The notes under the pieces: model-generated
The model's database searches: none
What the model was told of the DNA's origin: nothing
What the model saw: the letters and a program-made list of their open reading frames with translations, nothing else
Translations under genes and position numbers: made by a program
Assembly (NCBI RefSeq): GCF_007860175.1
Contig: NZ_SJPX01000006.1
Location: forward strand, 312,074-376,073
DNA length: 64,000 nt
Reading direction: 5' to 3'
From: Rubripirellula reticaptiva
GTDB lineage: Bacteria > Planctomycetota > Planctomycetia > Pirellulales > Pirellulaceae
Part shown: piece by piece, positions 37,048 through 46,818 of the stretch
How the letters are laid out: each line of letters begins with the position of its first letter
How positions within the stretch are numbered: the first letter of the stretch is position 1

Positions 37048-39762
37048 CTAATCCAAGTAAGCAAATTCGTTCAAGTTGAAAAGCACCAGACATACCTGGG
37101 CAAGCCCGCGAGTCTTCGCGTCCAGTTTGGCGGGTTGAACATCCGGTTGGTAACGCTGGTAGGCAGGCATCTCTTCTTCAAAGCTATAGGGCTCGCCTGT
37201 CTTTTCAGCCATCACCGTGCGATTGATCTTGGTCGGGTACGTTTTGATTTCGTAAGTCTTCTTGGATTCGTCTTCGGTTGCATCCGCCCAGTGTTTGGCA
37301 CAAATCGACTTTTCGTGATCGCTTGGCAAACGCCCTAACGCCAACTCGAAGGCTCGATTGATCGCACCATCATCGTCGAGATCCTCTTTGACCACGCGAA
37401 TAGCCAATCCGTACGCTCGGTCGAGCACTTCGTCCGAGTTGAAGAGGGTCAGTGCCTGAGTTGCGACTGTTGACGTTTCTCGTAGTTCGCACGACTTATC
37501 TGGACCGGGTTGATTGAACGACTCCAAGAACGGATCTCGCAAGCCACGAAGTTTTTCGGCATACAGACTACGCCGATTTCGTTGTTGGGGAAGTGGATCG
37601 GGTTCATAAACCGAGGCGGTTCCGCCCATGATTTGACGTGGTTGAAAGGCAACTTCAAAATTCATACTGGGCCGCGATGGAACGCCGCCAACCTGTCGGT
37701 TCAGTTCGCCACTTGCAAGAAGCATTGCGTCGCGAAGCTCTTCGGCGGTAAGCCGTCTCGGTACAAAGGTCGCGTACAGATGCTTGCTTGGATCCAGTTC
37801 GGTTTCGAACTTTGGATCCGGATGAATCGTGCTTCGGCGATAGGCGTCACTGCTGAGAATCAATTCGTTGAGTTGCTTGACGGACCAATCGTGCTGCATA
37901 AACCACGCGGCCAGATAGTCAAGCAATTCGGGGTGCGTCGGGATACCGCCGGTGCCACCGAAATTGTTTGGGTTGGCGGCTAACCCCTTGCCAAAGTGCC
38001 ATGACCAAACGCGATTGACCATCACTCGCGCCGTTAGCGGATTCCTTGGATTGGCAATCCATTCCGCGAGCGCCAGCCTTCGCTTTCCCTTTCCACCGGG
38101 AAACGACTGCGTTTCAAAACCGCCAAGTGACTCGGCTGCGCTAAGTTCGCCAGGGCTGACAGGGTCTGCGGGCGAATAGACGCTGCCCCCGGCAAGAATG
38201 GTGTCCGGATCCATCTCGCCCTTGCCCCAGGGGTTACTGGGTAAGGGTGTCGGTGCAGTCACGTTCTTGCGCAAAATCGTGTTGCCGGTGTAGACGCTCA
38301 GCGCGATTGGCTTGGTGCGATCCAGTTCCCATTGATGACGCGAGATGTTTTTGTTCATCCTCGCAAGTGACGCTTCGTCACCAGGATCCAAGCCATTGTC
38401 GCCAACCTTGGCCTCGCCAGACTCTTGCTTTCGTTGCTTGTCGACACGCTTCTTCAGTTCCGCCTGTTGTCGCGAATAGGAATCGATCTTTGCGGTGACC
38501 CATTCATCGGATTCTTTGAATCCCGTGCGGCATTCAACCTCAAGCAAAGCAGCGTCCCGCTCGGTAAGCTGCGTAGTGGAAAATACAGCCATCATCGAAT
38601 AATAATCGCGAGTCGGGACCGGATCGAATTTGTGGTCGTGGCACTTGCAGCACTGCATCGCATGGCCGAGGAACGCCTGGCCGACAGAGTCCGTGACGTC
38701 ATCGAGCCATTGCTGCCGCGTTTCCTTGAAAACGCTCATGCCCGTTTGCTCCCACGGCCCCATGCGCAGGAATCCGGTTGCGATCAGTTTCTCGGGATCC
38801 TTGGCATCGATCTCGTCCCCAGCGATTTGTTCGCGAACAAAGTCGTTGTACGGCTTGTCGTTGTTGAATGCTCGGACCACATAATCGCGATACCGCCATG
38901 CGTTTGGACGGCTGAAGTCGTTGGCGAAGCCAGCGGAATCCGCGTAGCGAGCGACGTCCAGCCAGTGCGTACCAAAGTGTTCGCCATAGTGCGGCGACTG
39001 CATCAGTTTGCTGACGAAGTCACGCACCGCCGATTCGGGATTGTCGGCAAAGGCTGATAAAAAGGCGGCGGTTTCGGACGGCTTCGGGGGTAATCCGGTT
39101 AGCCCAAAACTGATTCTTCGCGCCAGTTTGCTGGATTCGGCTGATGGAGCCGGTGCCAAATTTGCGTCAAGGAGTTTTCGGTTGATGAACCAATCCACCG
39201 GATGTTCATTCTCCGGCACATTCTCAACATGCAGTGGGCGGTAGGCCCAAAGTTTATGAGCTTCATATCGACGAAACTGCCAATCGTCTGAAAGCGCTTT
39301 CGACGTCAGCACTTGTTCACCCTCGGCGTACTGATCCTGGATCTTCTTGATCTGTTCTTCGTCTGGCCAGGGTGCCCCGGCGTCGATCCAGTCGCGAAGC
39401 CAATTGAGTTCTTCGACCGATAACCGTTCTGATTCCTTCGGCGGCATTTCGGACCAGTCATCGCTTTCCCGACTCGCAGAGAGAAACAGCGGACTGTCGG
39501 TGGCATTGCCAGGCACCAACGAAGGATCGCCGCTCTCACCACCGGCCATTAATCCTGACAGCGATCGAAGATCTAATGAACCTTCGATCGAGTCCGGTTC
39601 GCTGCCGTGACAACCGAGGCACTTTTCGCGAAGAATGGGACTAATTCGACGCGAGAAAAGAATCTCAGCATCTGCCGTGGATGGTTCGTCTGCGTCCGAC
39701 GCCAACCCCCACATTGCAAAGGCAAAAACGAGGGGGAAAGCCAAAACGGTCTTTTGCATCAT
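37048..39762 (-). CDS. PSD1 protein (planctomycete cytochrome, DUF1549, DUF1553)
   Basis: 904 residues. A signal peptide is followed by a planctomycete cytochrome C domain with CLGCHG near residue 48 (ILREKCLGCHGS) and the PPKESERLS region. Then comes DUF1549 (VDWFINRKL, RRISFGLTGLPP, DVARYADSAG, and CCKCHDHKFDP, a second CxxCH) and C-terminal DUF1553 (RLALAEWIANPRNPLTARVMVNRVW, SSDAYRRS, LNSDEVLDRAYGLA-type end). It partners with DUF1501 downstream in an operon. The role is unknown; haem sites suggest periplasmic redox chemistry. Confidence 0.92.
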   Translation of the reverse strand: MMQKTVLAFPLVFAFAMWGLASDADEPSTADAEILFSRRISPILREKCLGCHGSEPDSIEGSLDLRSLSGLMAGGESGDPSLVPGNATDSPLFLSASRESDDWSEMPPKESERLSVEELNWLRDWIDAGAPWPDEEQIKKIQDQYAEGEQVLTSKALSDDWQFRRYEAHKLWAYRPLHVENVPENEHPVDWFINRKLLDANLAPAPSAESSKLARRISFGLTGLPPKPSETAAFLSAFADNPESAVRDFVSKLMQSPHYGEHFGTHWLDVARYADSAGFANDFSRPNAWRYRDYVVRAFNNDKPYNDFVREQIAGDEIDAKDPEKLIATGFLRMGPWEQTGMSVFKETRQQWLDDVTDSVGQAFLGHAMQCCKCHDHKFDPVPTRDYYSMMAVFSTTQLTERDAALLEVECRTGFKESDEWVTAKIDSYSRQQAELKKRVDKQRKQESGEAKVGDNGLDPGDEASLARMNKNISRHQWELDRTKPIALSVYTGNTILRKNVTAPTPLPSNPWGKGEMDPDTILAGGSVYSPADPVSPGELSAAESLGGFETQSFPGGKGKRRLALAEWIANPRNPLTARVMVNRVWSWHFGKGLAANPNNFGGTGGIPTHPELLDYLAAWFMQHDWSVKQLNELILSSDAYRRSTIHPDPKFETELDPSKHLYATFVPRRLTAEELRDAMLLASGELNRQVGGVPSRPSMNFEVAFQPRQIMGGTASVYEPDPLPQQRNRRSLYAEKLRGLRDPFLESFNQPGPDKSCELRETSTVATQALTLFNSDEVLDRAYGLAIRVVKEDLDDDGAINRAFELALGRLPSDHEKSICAKHWADATEDESKKTYEIKTYPTKINRTVMAEKTGEPYSFEEEMPAYQRYQPDVQPAKLDAKTRGLAQVCLVLFNLNEFAYLD

Positions 39763-39881
39763 TCCATCCTGAAATTCGTTTTCTCAAGTTCGACGCTCGG
39801 AGACCTCGGCACCAGTCGCCGCCCCAATCAAATCGGGTGCTTTCCTCTAGTGCAACTGTGCCGGGGGCTTCGTTGCTAGGT

Positions 39882-41732
39882 CTAGTTTAGCTGTACCGAC
39901 TGCGCGGCACCGCCAACTTTTGCGTCTTTTAAGACGACCGTGTCCGGTGAGTCCGTTCCGACCTTGACGATAAAGGTTTTACCTTTCGGTGCGCCTGGAA
40001 CAAATGACTTTCCGACCGTTCGAACGGTGTAAAGGATCTCGCCACTTTTAGAATCGATCAATTGGACGACGGGTGAGTCCACATCGAATGTCAATTCGCC
40101 AAGCTGTCCCCATGAAGGTGGGTTGTAGTTGTCGAACTGCGAGATGGTGCGAGGCCAACCTGGGTATTGCTTGGCCGAAGGATCGGTCACGTCGACATTC
40201 CGAGGCCAGCATTCCATCGTGATCTGACGAGTTCTCGTGTTCAGCCTTACGAAACCAAAACCCGCAGCGCGAGTATTCAGCAGGTCGCCAGCAGGCATTT
40301 TTTCGGGGTTGGCCGCAGCATAGTTGGTGACTTTGTTGTCAAAACCGTCAAGCAGATCACCCGTGTATTCGGGGCTGCCCGGTTCGCGGTTTTCACCTGG
40401 TTCCAGTGGATCCCACCATCGCAGATAGAGGTTGGCGATCGACGGAACACAGAACGACCAAATGGCGTCTCGGTGTTCATCGACGCCGTGATGAAAGATC
40501 GTGGCCAAGTGCTGGTCGCCAGCATAGTGAAACGCAAACGCTTTTCGCAGCGACCTAAGAGCGTTGTTTCGACCGGTTTGTGGCCATCCGTTGGAATCCA
40601 TGTCCGCATGCAGACGACCGTTGGCAGTCCCGTGAATGTGGGCACCACCGCAGAAGATCGTCTGCGACAAGGCAACTTTCATTTTCGCAGATTTCCAATC
40701 CTGTGCCCAACTATCGATGAAATCGAGTTGTCGTTGCCCGAGCAAGATTGCGCCATCAACATCAACGCTGGCCGGATCGTAGTCAGGGTTGCGAATATGG
40801 TCGGGGCGCGGCCCTTGTTTTGGCACGCGGCCCGCAGGACCAGTTTTGAACTTGCGGTCTTCTAAGATCGCGAAGTCAATGTTGCCCCAATTCAAATTGG
40901 TGAAGTAGACACCGATGCCTTGCCCGATCTTTTGGGGGTCGACTGGATCGGGAAAGTGACTGGTCTGGGCGCGCTCGACTTCTTGGACGTAAACGCCGGG
41001 CTGGGAGTAGCCACCGTCGGCGGCGCCGCTGAGTGTTGAAATCTTTCCGCTTTCGCCCCACAGGTTGGGCTGGCCCACATCATGGTCATCGGGAAGACAT
41101 AGCGTCGGCCGATCTTTGATGATATCACCGAAGTCACGGCCAAATTTCAGCCAAGCCGCGTAGTGTCGATTGTGGTCGTAAACTTGATCGCCCGAGAAGA
41201 ACAAGACGTCGGCATCGACATGGTTGACGTTGTCGATTAGGTCTTGTCGAGAGATATCGCCACCGTGACTGACGTTGATCGAATTGCCCGTGAATCCGGC
41301 AACGACAATCTCTTCCTTGTCGACTGGGTTCTTACGAATGATGCCGCCATAGCTTGCTTCGGTGCCGTGCAGAACTCGGTAGTTATACGGATGTGTATCG
41401 TCCCAGTTTTCCACCCGGAACGGCGCGGTCCATCCCTGTTCGATCACCGCCGCTTGGGCGACTTCGACCCATTTGCCGTCCTTCTGGATTTCAAGACGAG
41501 CGGTTTTGGACGCGTCGGATGCAAGCGGATAGAGCTGGGCGGTCAGCTTAAGCGTCTTGTCGTGAACGGTGTAAAGCGCAAAGCAAATGACATCGCTGGG
41601 CTGTACGTCAGGAATCACCAGATCGTTGGTCTTCTGTCGTTTTCTACCGTTTTGCTGGGCCATCACTGGCACCGCGGCAAAGAGCAGCAAGAGGCTGCAG
41701 ATCGCAAGTTGTGAAAAGTTTCGCAGATTCAT
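39882..41732 (-). CDS. PhoD-like metallophosphatase
   Basis: 616 residues with a signal peptide (LAICSLLLLFAAVPVMAQ), an N-terminal beta-domain and a PhoD-type metallophosphatase core: GFTGNSINVSHGGDISRQD, ADVLFFSGDQVYDH, LPDDHDVGQPN, GAHIHGTANG and HYAGDQHLATIFHHG. These supply Asp, His and Asn ligands for a metal cluster. It probably cleaves phosphodiesters or phosphomonoesters in the periplasm or outside; the substrate is unknown. The gene for a membrane protein ends 9 nt upstream, and PSD1-DUF1501 genes follow after 119 nt on the same strand. Confidence 0.88.
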   Translation of the reverse strand: MNLRNFSQLAICSLLLLFAAVPVMAQQNGRKRQKTNDLVIPDVQPSDVICFALYTVHDKTLKLTAQLYPLASDASKTARLEIQKDGKWVEVAQAAVIEQGWTAPFRVENWDDTHPYNYRVLHGTEASYGGIIRKNPVDKEEIVVAGFTGNSINVSHGGDISRQDLIDNVNHVDADVLFFSGDQVYDHNRHYAAWLKFGRDFGDIIKDRPTLCLPDDHDVGQPNLWGESGKISTLSGAADGGYSQPGVYVQEVERAQTSHFPDPVDPQKIGQGIGVYFTNLNWGNIDFAILEDRKFKTGPAGRVPKQGPRPDHIRNPDYDPASVDVDGAILLGQRQLDFIDSWAQDWKSAKMKVALSQTIFCGGAHIHGTANGRLHADMDSNGWPQTGRNNALRSLRKAFAFHYAGDQHLATIFHHGVDEHRDAIWSFCVPSIANLYLRWWDPLEPGENREPGSPEYTGDLLDGFDNKVTNYAAANPEKMPAGDLLNTRAAGFGFVRLNTRTRQITMECWPRNVDVTDPSAKQYPGWPRTISQFDNYNPPSWGQLGELTFDVDSPVVQLIDSKSGEILYTVRTVGKSFVPGAPKGKTFIVKVGTDSPDTVVLKDAKVGGAAQSVQLN

Positions 41733-41741
41733 TCGTTGTTC

Positions 41742-42674
41742 CTATCGATCGGATTGAGTCGTAGCTAGTGTATCTGTGCTTTCACGGGGACGTGGGCGCC
41801 GCCATAAGAAAAACAGAAACGCCGGTATCATAAAGTGGGGGGCCCGAAGTGCGGCTTCGTGTAAAAACTGGTCGGCGCCCCAGTAATTCAGCCCCCAAGA
41901 CATGCCCGCCACCGGCCGTGCGACGGCGGTTAGAAATCCCCAAACGGTTCCGTATAACGCGCTCGCGCGACGAAAATAAGGAATGCAAATGCCGACACAG
42001 AACACAAAGTCAAGAACGCCAGCGATTCGCAACAGCGCCTGAGCAGTCGGATATTCAACGCCAAGAATCAGGGTTGTCATGGCGTAGAACATGCCAGGTG
42101 TAGGCCAAAATCCAAACGCATAGCAACCATGACCAGCAAAGGTCATGATCGCGGCAACGACAGCAGTGATCACCGTCGCACGGTGCCCCGCTCCCAATGC
42201 GATTGCCATGACGAGCAGAATCGGGATCAGCATCTGACCGCCATGCTCGACGAACATCGGCAGTTGGTGTTTCGAACCAACGTACTTAGCGTAGCTAAGC
42301 AGCGTCAACAAACCGCTACCACCCACCAATACGGACATTTGGAACCAGGATTTTGTTCGCACCGTGATCGTTAGCACCGTGCATACAAGATAAGGCCACC
42401 AGATTCGGGCGAGCCATTTTTGCACGATGCCATCGTCGGCACCCGAACCGACAAACTCTTCCCAACTGACGCCGAATCGATTCGCAAATTCAAAAGTGGC
42501 TTCGTGCCATAGAAGGACGCCGTAGGGTCCTTCCCAATAAAAATGCACCCAGGTCCAACCAGCGAAGCACAAAAAGGCCCCGATTCGAAGACATGTGATC
42601 GGCAATTTGTTTGGGTTCGGCTCGTTCACAATCTGCCTGAATTTTGGGCTGTCGACCAATGCGATGATGCACAT
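41742..42674 (-). CDS. Multi-pass membrane protein of unknown function
   Basis: 310 residues with about seven or eight hydrophobic segments (for example LRIGAFLCFAGWTWVHFYW, GQMLIPILLVMAIALGAG, ATVITAVVAAIMTFAGHGCYAFGF, MIPAFLFFLW). No catalytic motif was recognised; DoxX-like or thiosulfate dehydrogenase-type membrane proteins are possible relatives. It ends 9 nt before the PhoD-like gene and probably shares its transcript. The start is uncertain because the first 25 residues look non-conserved. Confidence 0.65.
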   Translation of the reverse strand: MCIIALVDSPKFRQIVNEPNPNKLPITCLRIGAFLCFAGWTWVHFYWEGPYGVLLWHEATFEFANRFGVSWEEFVGSGADDGIVQKWLARIWWPYLVCTVLTITVRTKSWFQMSVLVGGSGLLTLLSYAKYVGSKHQLPMFVEHGGQMLIPILLVMAIALGAGHRATVITAVVAAIMTFAGHGCYAFGFWPTPGMFYAMTTLILGVEYPTAQALLRIAGVLDFVFCVGICIPYFRRASALYGTVWGFLTAVARPVAGMSWGLNYWGADQFLHEAALRAPHFMIPAFLFFLWRRPRPRESTDTLATTQSDR

Positions 42675-42879
42675 TCTATTTCCAGCCGTTTCTTATGCAA
42701 AGACAGCCATCCTTGGCAACCGATTCCATCGGTGCCCAAACGTCACAGCGTCTTCAGCGATTAGTCAGCAAAAATGCTTTCGAGTCGCAATTGTTTTAGG
42801 GAACGTATTGATCCGAGGATGCTTGGTCGCTGATCGATCCGATCTGCGAATCACATGATCTTGATAGTGTGCTGGATCG

Positions 42880-42897
42880 TGATGATGCGTATCATCA
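42880..42897. promoter_or_regulatory. Palindrome upstream of the malic enzyme gene
   Basis: TGATGAT-GCGT-ATCATCA has perfect 7-bp arms about 98 nt before the malic enzyme ATG and could bind a dimeric regulator. The rest of the 320-nt divergent gap (42675-42994) shows nothing else that can be named. Confidence 0.35.
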
Positions 42898-42994
42898 ACG
42901 GTCATCGGGATGTCGGGAAGTCTTTCCAATGACGCGACGCCGTGTCACCGCACACACGCAGCCGATGCCTGGTTCCATTCTTTAGGTAGTCAAG

Positions 42995-44170
42995 ATGACC
43001 GATTTCTTCGAACGAAGCCTCATCGTCCACGAGCAGTTGCGGGGCAAAATCGGAGTCGTTGGCAAGATGCCGGTTGCGAATCGCGATGATCTGTCGCTGG
43101 CCTACACCCCCGGTGTCGCTCGACCGTGCGAGGTGATCGCGAACGACCAAAGCAAGGCTCGCGAGCTCACAATCAAGCGGAATAGTGTCGCAGTTGTGAC
43201 GGATGGCTCGGCGGTACTGGGGCTGGGCAATATCGGCCCTCACGCAGCCATCCCGGTGATGGAAGGCAAGGCGTTGTTGTTCAAAGAGTTTGCCAACATT
43301 GACGCGTGGCCGCTATGCTTGGACACTCAAGACGTTGACGAGATTGTTGCCACGGTCAGGCGGATTGCTCCTGTATTTGGGGGTGTCAACTTAGAAGACA
43401 TCTCCGCACCCAGATGCTTTGCCGTTGAACAGCAGTTGCAAGACATCGGCATTCCTGTCTTTCACGATGACCAGCATGGCACTGCGATCGTTCTGTTGGC
43501 AGCACTACTAAACGCTGCCAAAGTTTTGGGCCGCGACATCACACAAATGAAAGTCGTGATCAATGGTGCAGGTGCCGCCGGTACTGCCATCGCTCGTTTG
43601 CTGCGATGCGTCGGACACAGCCCGAACGTCTGTATCCCTGTGGAAGATGTGATCGTATGTGATACCAAGGGAGCGATTCACAGTGGACGCAAAGATTTGG
43701 TGGACTACAAGCGTGAACTGTTGAAGTACACCAACCGCACGAATCGGAGCGGATCACTTCAGGAGATGCTGGTGGGAGCAGACGTTTTCATCGGCGTTAG
43801 CAAAGGAAACATCATTTCGGCAGACGACGTTTCTAAAATGGCGAAGGACTCTATCGTCTTGGCGATGGCGAACCCGGTTCCTGAGATCATGCCCGATGAA
43901 GCGCGACGTGGCGGCGCCGCGGTGGTCGGGACGGGACGCAGCGACTTTCCGAACCAGATTAACAACGTTTTGGCGTTTCCCGGAATCTTCCGTGGGGCGT
44001 TGGACGCCTGTGCGACTTCGATTACCGAAGAAATGAAACTTGCCGCAGCACATGCGTTGGCTGACGCAACCGTTGATCTGTCACTCGAGCGTGTGTTGCC
44101 CGACCCACTGGACCGTTCGGTTGCACCTCGCATCGCAGCGGCGGTTGCTGAGGCGGCGAAAGTGGAATAG
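42995..44170 (+). CDS. Malic enzyme (NAD(P)-dependent, decarboxylating)
   Basis: Converts malate to pyruvate and CO2 with reduction of NAD(P). The 391 residues form the short bacterial type without a phosphotransacetylase-like domain. The motifs are LSLAYTPGVARPC (catalytic Tyr region), VVTDGSAVLGLGNIGP, MEGKALLFKEFANIDAWP, VFHDDQHGTAIV (metal Asp) and the Rossmann loop INGAGAAGTAIARLL. Cofactor preference cannot be read with confidence. It sits alone and fits the fermentative theme by linking C4 acids to pyruvate. Confidence 0.94.
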   Translation: MTDFFERSLIVHEQLRGKIGVVGKMPVANRDDLSLAYTPGVARPCEVIANDQSKARELTIKRNSVAVVTDGSAVLGLGNIGPHAAIPVMEGKALLFKEFANIDAWPLCLDTQDVDEIVATVRRIAPVFGGVNLEDISAPRCFAVEQQLQDIGIPVFHDDQHGTAIVLLAALLNAAKVLGRDITQMKVVINGAGAAGTAIARLLRCVGHSPNVCIPVEDVIVCDTKGAIHSGRKDLVDYKRELLKYTNRTNRSGSLQEMLVGADVFIGVSKGNIISADDVSKMAKDSIVLAMANPVPEIMPDEARRGGAAVVGTGRSDFPNQINNVLAFPGIFRGALDACATSITEEMKLAAAHALADATVDLSLERVLPDPLDRSVAPRIAAAVAEAAKVE

Positions 44171-44250
44171 GTCAGCGAGACGCATGCGGGTTTCGCGTTG
44201 TGTCTGCGGGTTGTGTCTGTATGCCGTTGGGCATCTGCGTGCCCTTCAAC

Positions 44251-45045
44251 TCAGGAGCAGACTTTGCAATCGCCGACTTCTTCGGCGGGCCAACGTTTGA
44301 CAAGGCTGCCGTTTTGCTCGCTTTCTAGTCGCGGCTTTTGATAAGCACGTCGATGCTGCATCGTCCGCGTTAGATCAGCGTGCGAGTTGAGCATCAACCG
44401 ACTCTCGCCCATTTCCCAAGGCAGAACGTAAGCGCCGGCCATCTCATCGACTTGGCGAAAGTACTGGCGACAGCTTTCAGCATCAAGTTCACGGCGGGCC
44501 AGGCGAGTAACTTTGCCTTGAATGGAATCCCATGTCTCAACGGCGGGATAGTCGTCCGGATTCGCAGCAAACCGTTCACGCACTTCAACAAGATCGTCGG
44601 CTACCAGCGCATCGGGCAGCTTCATGACCATCGCGCGAATCACCGCTGGCAGTGGAGCGATCGCTGTGGCAATGTTGCGCGTGATCGCTTGGTGCGGACA
44701 TCGAATTTCAACCACACGTGGCTTCGTTGGTGCACTGCAACCATCGTGGTGATAGTACTCTGCCTGACTCAGTTTCGAGACACTCGACTTACCGCGAACC
44801 TTGCGATAGGTCGGTGCAGTACTATGAACATTTCGACAAACGATCAACCCTTCGGTTTCGATCAGGGACAAGAGCGAACCGCGATTCGCGTCCGTTAGCA
44901 AAATTTCGTGCAGGTAGTCGTCGGCGACCGCCTCGGATGCTGCATCGCTTGGTCGGTCAACCACCAACCCGAAGCCGTGCGGGCGTGAGGTTGGGAAAGT
45001 AACACCTCCGATGAAGATGGTAGTGTCGGTCGCTTGACTGCTCAT
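44251..45045 (-). CDS. Putative TauD-like Fe(II)/2-oxoglutarate dioxygenase
   Basis: 264 residues that match no family I can name with certainty. EYYHHDGCSAP has an H-x-D pair in the first half. Near the end GESRLMLNSHADLTRTMQHRRAYQKPR resembles the distal His-Arg region of TauD/clavaminate-synthase-like oxygenases. The spacing of about 125 residues between the sites fits that fold. Four Cys are present, two in the C-terminal CKVCS. It is convergent with the malic enzyme gene and stands alone. The function is tentative. Confidence 0.5.
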   Translation of the reverse strand: MSSQATDTTIFIGGVTFPTSRPHGFGLVVDRPSDAASEAVADDYLHEILLTDANRGSLLSLIETEGLIVCRNVHSTAPTYRKVRGKSSVSKLSQAEYYHHDGCSAPTKPRVVEIRCPHQAITRNIATAIAPLPAVIRAMVMKLPDALVADDLVEVRERFAANPDDYPAVETWDSIQGKVTRLARRELDAESCRQYFRQVDEMAGAYVLPWEMGESRLMLNSHADLTRTMQHRRAYQKPRLESEQNGSLVKRWPAEEVGDCKVCS

Positions 45046-45690
45046 TTAGCTGCTCAATTTGAAAGTTTCAATTTTGGAGGCGTGTCTACACGGGAGGGTG
45101 TCGCCGAAAGAAATGTGTCGAAGCACGCACCTCTAGGCTCTTGCGATTGCAACAGGATATCGCCGCCTTGCTGCTCAATGATTCCTGTCGACATGGCCAA
45201 TCGGAGGCCGGTTCTTTTACCCGGCGATTTGGTGGTTCAGAAAGGTTCGATGATTTAGAAATGGATCGAAGCTGGAATACCGTGTCAGCCATCGCGCTCA
45301 CGAGGTGTAACGTATCCGAGACCATCGCCGCCCGGAACGGGCCTCTGTGACGACGCCGAGTCCCTGAGGGCCTTGGCGAACACGTTCGTATCGCCCGCCT
45401 TATGTCACTCTCGAAGTTCAGCCAGACTGGTAAGAGTCTTGGTCGTCTGCGCGATCGCACTTTTCCAGGCAAAAAAGACAGTCGATGGCCAGGATAAGAA
45501 TGCAAGATTCGTTACGGGATTTTATCCGTCTATTCATGTTCAATCAAGCATTCTGCGAACCGGTCGGATTGAGTCACCATCCGTAAGTTACCGTGAAAAC
45601 TCAGGCAATTTGCCATTTTACCTTACAGAGGCGGACAGAAACCACTTAGACCAATGTTGCGATGTTTACTTGCCAATTAGAATCGATGGC
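45046..45690. other. Intergenic region without recognised gene
   Basis: No family-like reading frame was found on either strand. Frames on both strands read as Arg/Ser-rich sequence typical of shadow frames. Part of it should contain the promoters of the divergent genes at 45045 (minus) and 45691 (plus). No clear sigma-54, FNR-type or direct-repeat operator was seen. Confidence 0.5.
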
Positions 45691-46353
45691 ATGAAAAAAT
45701 CATTAATTGCTTTCGCCGGCCTGTTTGCAATCGTGGCCGTAGTTGTCGGATGGCAGTTCAAACCGATGCCTTACCGGGCGACCGGACTCGGTGACCGCGC
45801 TTTTACGATCGAATGTGATTTCGATAAGTTTCGACAAATGATGGTTCGCCTCAATGCGACTAAGGCGATCGTGAATCACGGCGGTATGGAGTTGATCAGT
45901 GAGAGCGTCGACAGCCTTGATCTTGACACGTCCAAGGATGATCGCCCGCTGCTCAACGCGATTCGTGGCACGTCGAAATCCGAACTCGATGCCACCAAGA
46001 CCATCAAGGTTAGCGTCAACGATCCGCACATCGACAATACCGAGTTGACGCTTCGCCAACGGGCCAACGTATCGGAAAACAGAATTGACGTGACGACCGA
46101 ATCAATCGGCGAGCAAGATAGCATCAAAGCCTATGCCACGTCATTGGTCGCAACGGCAAACGGTGATAACACGGACGTTCAACTCGATCTTCGAATGGAA
46201 ATCGAAGTCTCGGTTCCCAAGATGTTTCGCAGTCGTGCAGACCAGCAGGTCACTCAGTCGGTCGCCGATGCGTTGGCCCAGCAGCAAGAAGCGATCACTC
46301 AGTTCGTAATCGAAAACTGTGGCAAACGACTGATCCTGCCGAGTCTGAAATAG
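45691..46353 (+). CDS. Exported or membrane-anchored hypothetical protein
   Basis: 220 residues with one N-terminal hydrophobic segment (KKSLIAFAGLFAIVAVVVGW) and a soluble alpha/beta domain ending in an acidic and Gln-rich helix (QQVTQSVADALAQQQEAITQF). The open frame extends to 45373, but the signal segment at 45691 decides the start. The domain may be a ligand-binding or START-like fold, but no motif proves it. It is convergent with the response-regulator gene 24 nt downstream. Confidence 0.6.
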   Translation: MKKSLIAFAGLFAIVAVVVGWQFKPMPYRATGLGDRAFTIECDFDKFRQMMVRLNATKAIVNHGGMELISESVDSLDLDTSKDDRPLLNAIRGTSKSELDATKTIKVSVNDPHIDNTELTLRQRANVSENRIDVTTESIGEQDSIKAYATSLVATANGDNTDVQLDLRMEIEVSVPKMFRSRADQQVTQSVADALAQQQEAITQFVIENCGKRLILPSLK

Positions 46354-46377
46354 TGTCGCGAACGTATTACGGTTGCA

Positions 46378-46818
46378 TCAGTTTGTTTTGCAGGGACGCT
46401 TGACGGTTTCGAGCCAGAACTCGCACAGTCGGTCAATTGCCTGTTGAAAGTCATGAATGTCGACCGGTTTGACGACGTAGGCGTTGCATCCCAACTGGTA
46501 CGAAATCATGGTATCGACCATCGAACTTGACGTCGTTAGAACGACGACCGGCAATCGCTTTAAGCTGTCATCTTTGGCGATCTCGGCCAGTACTTCTCGG
46601 CCGTCCATCACCGGCATGTTCAAGTCCAGAAGAACCAGATCTGGCGTAGGCGAGTTGGCGAATTTTTCGGTCTTACGCAAGTAACGCATGCACTCGACGC
46701 CGTTTGTCACGTGGTGCAAGCAAACTTCGACTCGAGTGCGTCGAAAACCCTCGCGTGCAAGTGCGAAGTCATCATCATTGTCTTCGACAAGCAGGACATT
46801 GAATACTTCGCTCGTCAT
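46378..46818 (-). CDS. Single-domain response regulator (Rcp1-like)
   Basis: 146 residues, receiver domain only: LLVEDNDDDFALA (acidic pocket), DLVLLDLNMPVMDG (phosphorylated Asp), VVLTTSS (Thr) and AYVVKPVD (Lys). The pattern EDNDDD-x-x-L and the long alpha-4 segment resemble Rcp1-type partners of phytochrome-like kinases. ATG 46818 overlaps the stop of the kinase-receiver gene (TGATG), so the two are co-translated. It is the likely output or shuttle for the PAS kinase at 48369. Confidence 0.9.
   Translation of the reverse strand: MTSEVFNVLLVEDNDDDFALAREGFRRTRVEVCLHHVTNGVECMRYLRKTEKFANSPTPDLVLLDLNMPVMDGREVLAEIAKDDSLKRLPVVVLTTSSSMVDTMISYQLGCNAYVVKPVDIHDFQQAIDRLCEFWLETVKRPCKTN

Noticed and set aside
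45086-45505. A 139-codon open frame on the minus strand upstream of the exported protein gene.
   Set aside because: Its translation is Arg/Ser/Pro-rich with no family motif, no signal and no ribosome site, typical of non-coding frames in this base composition.
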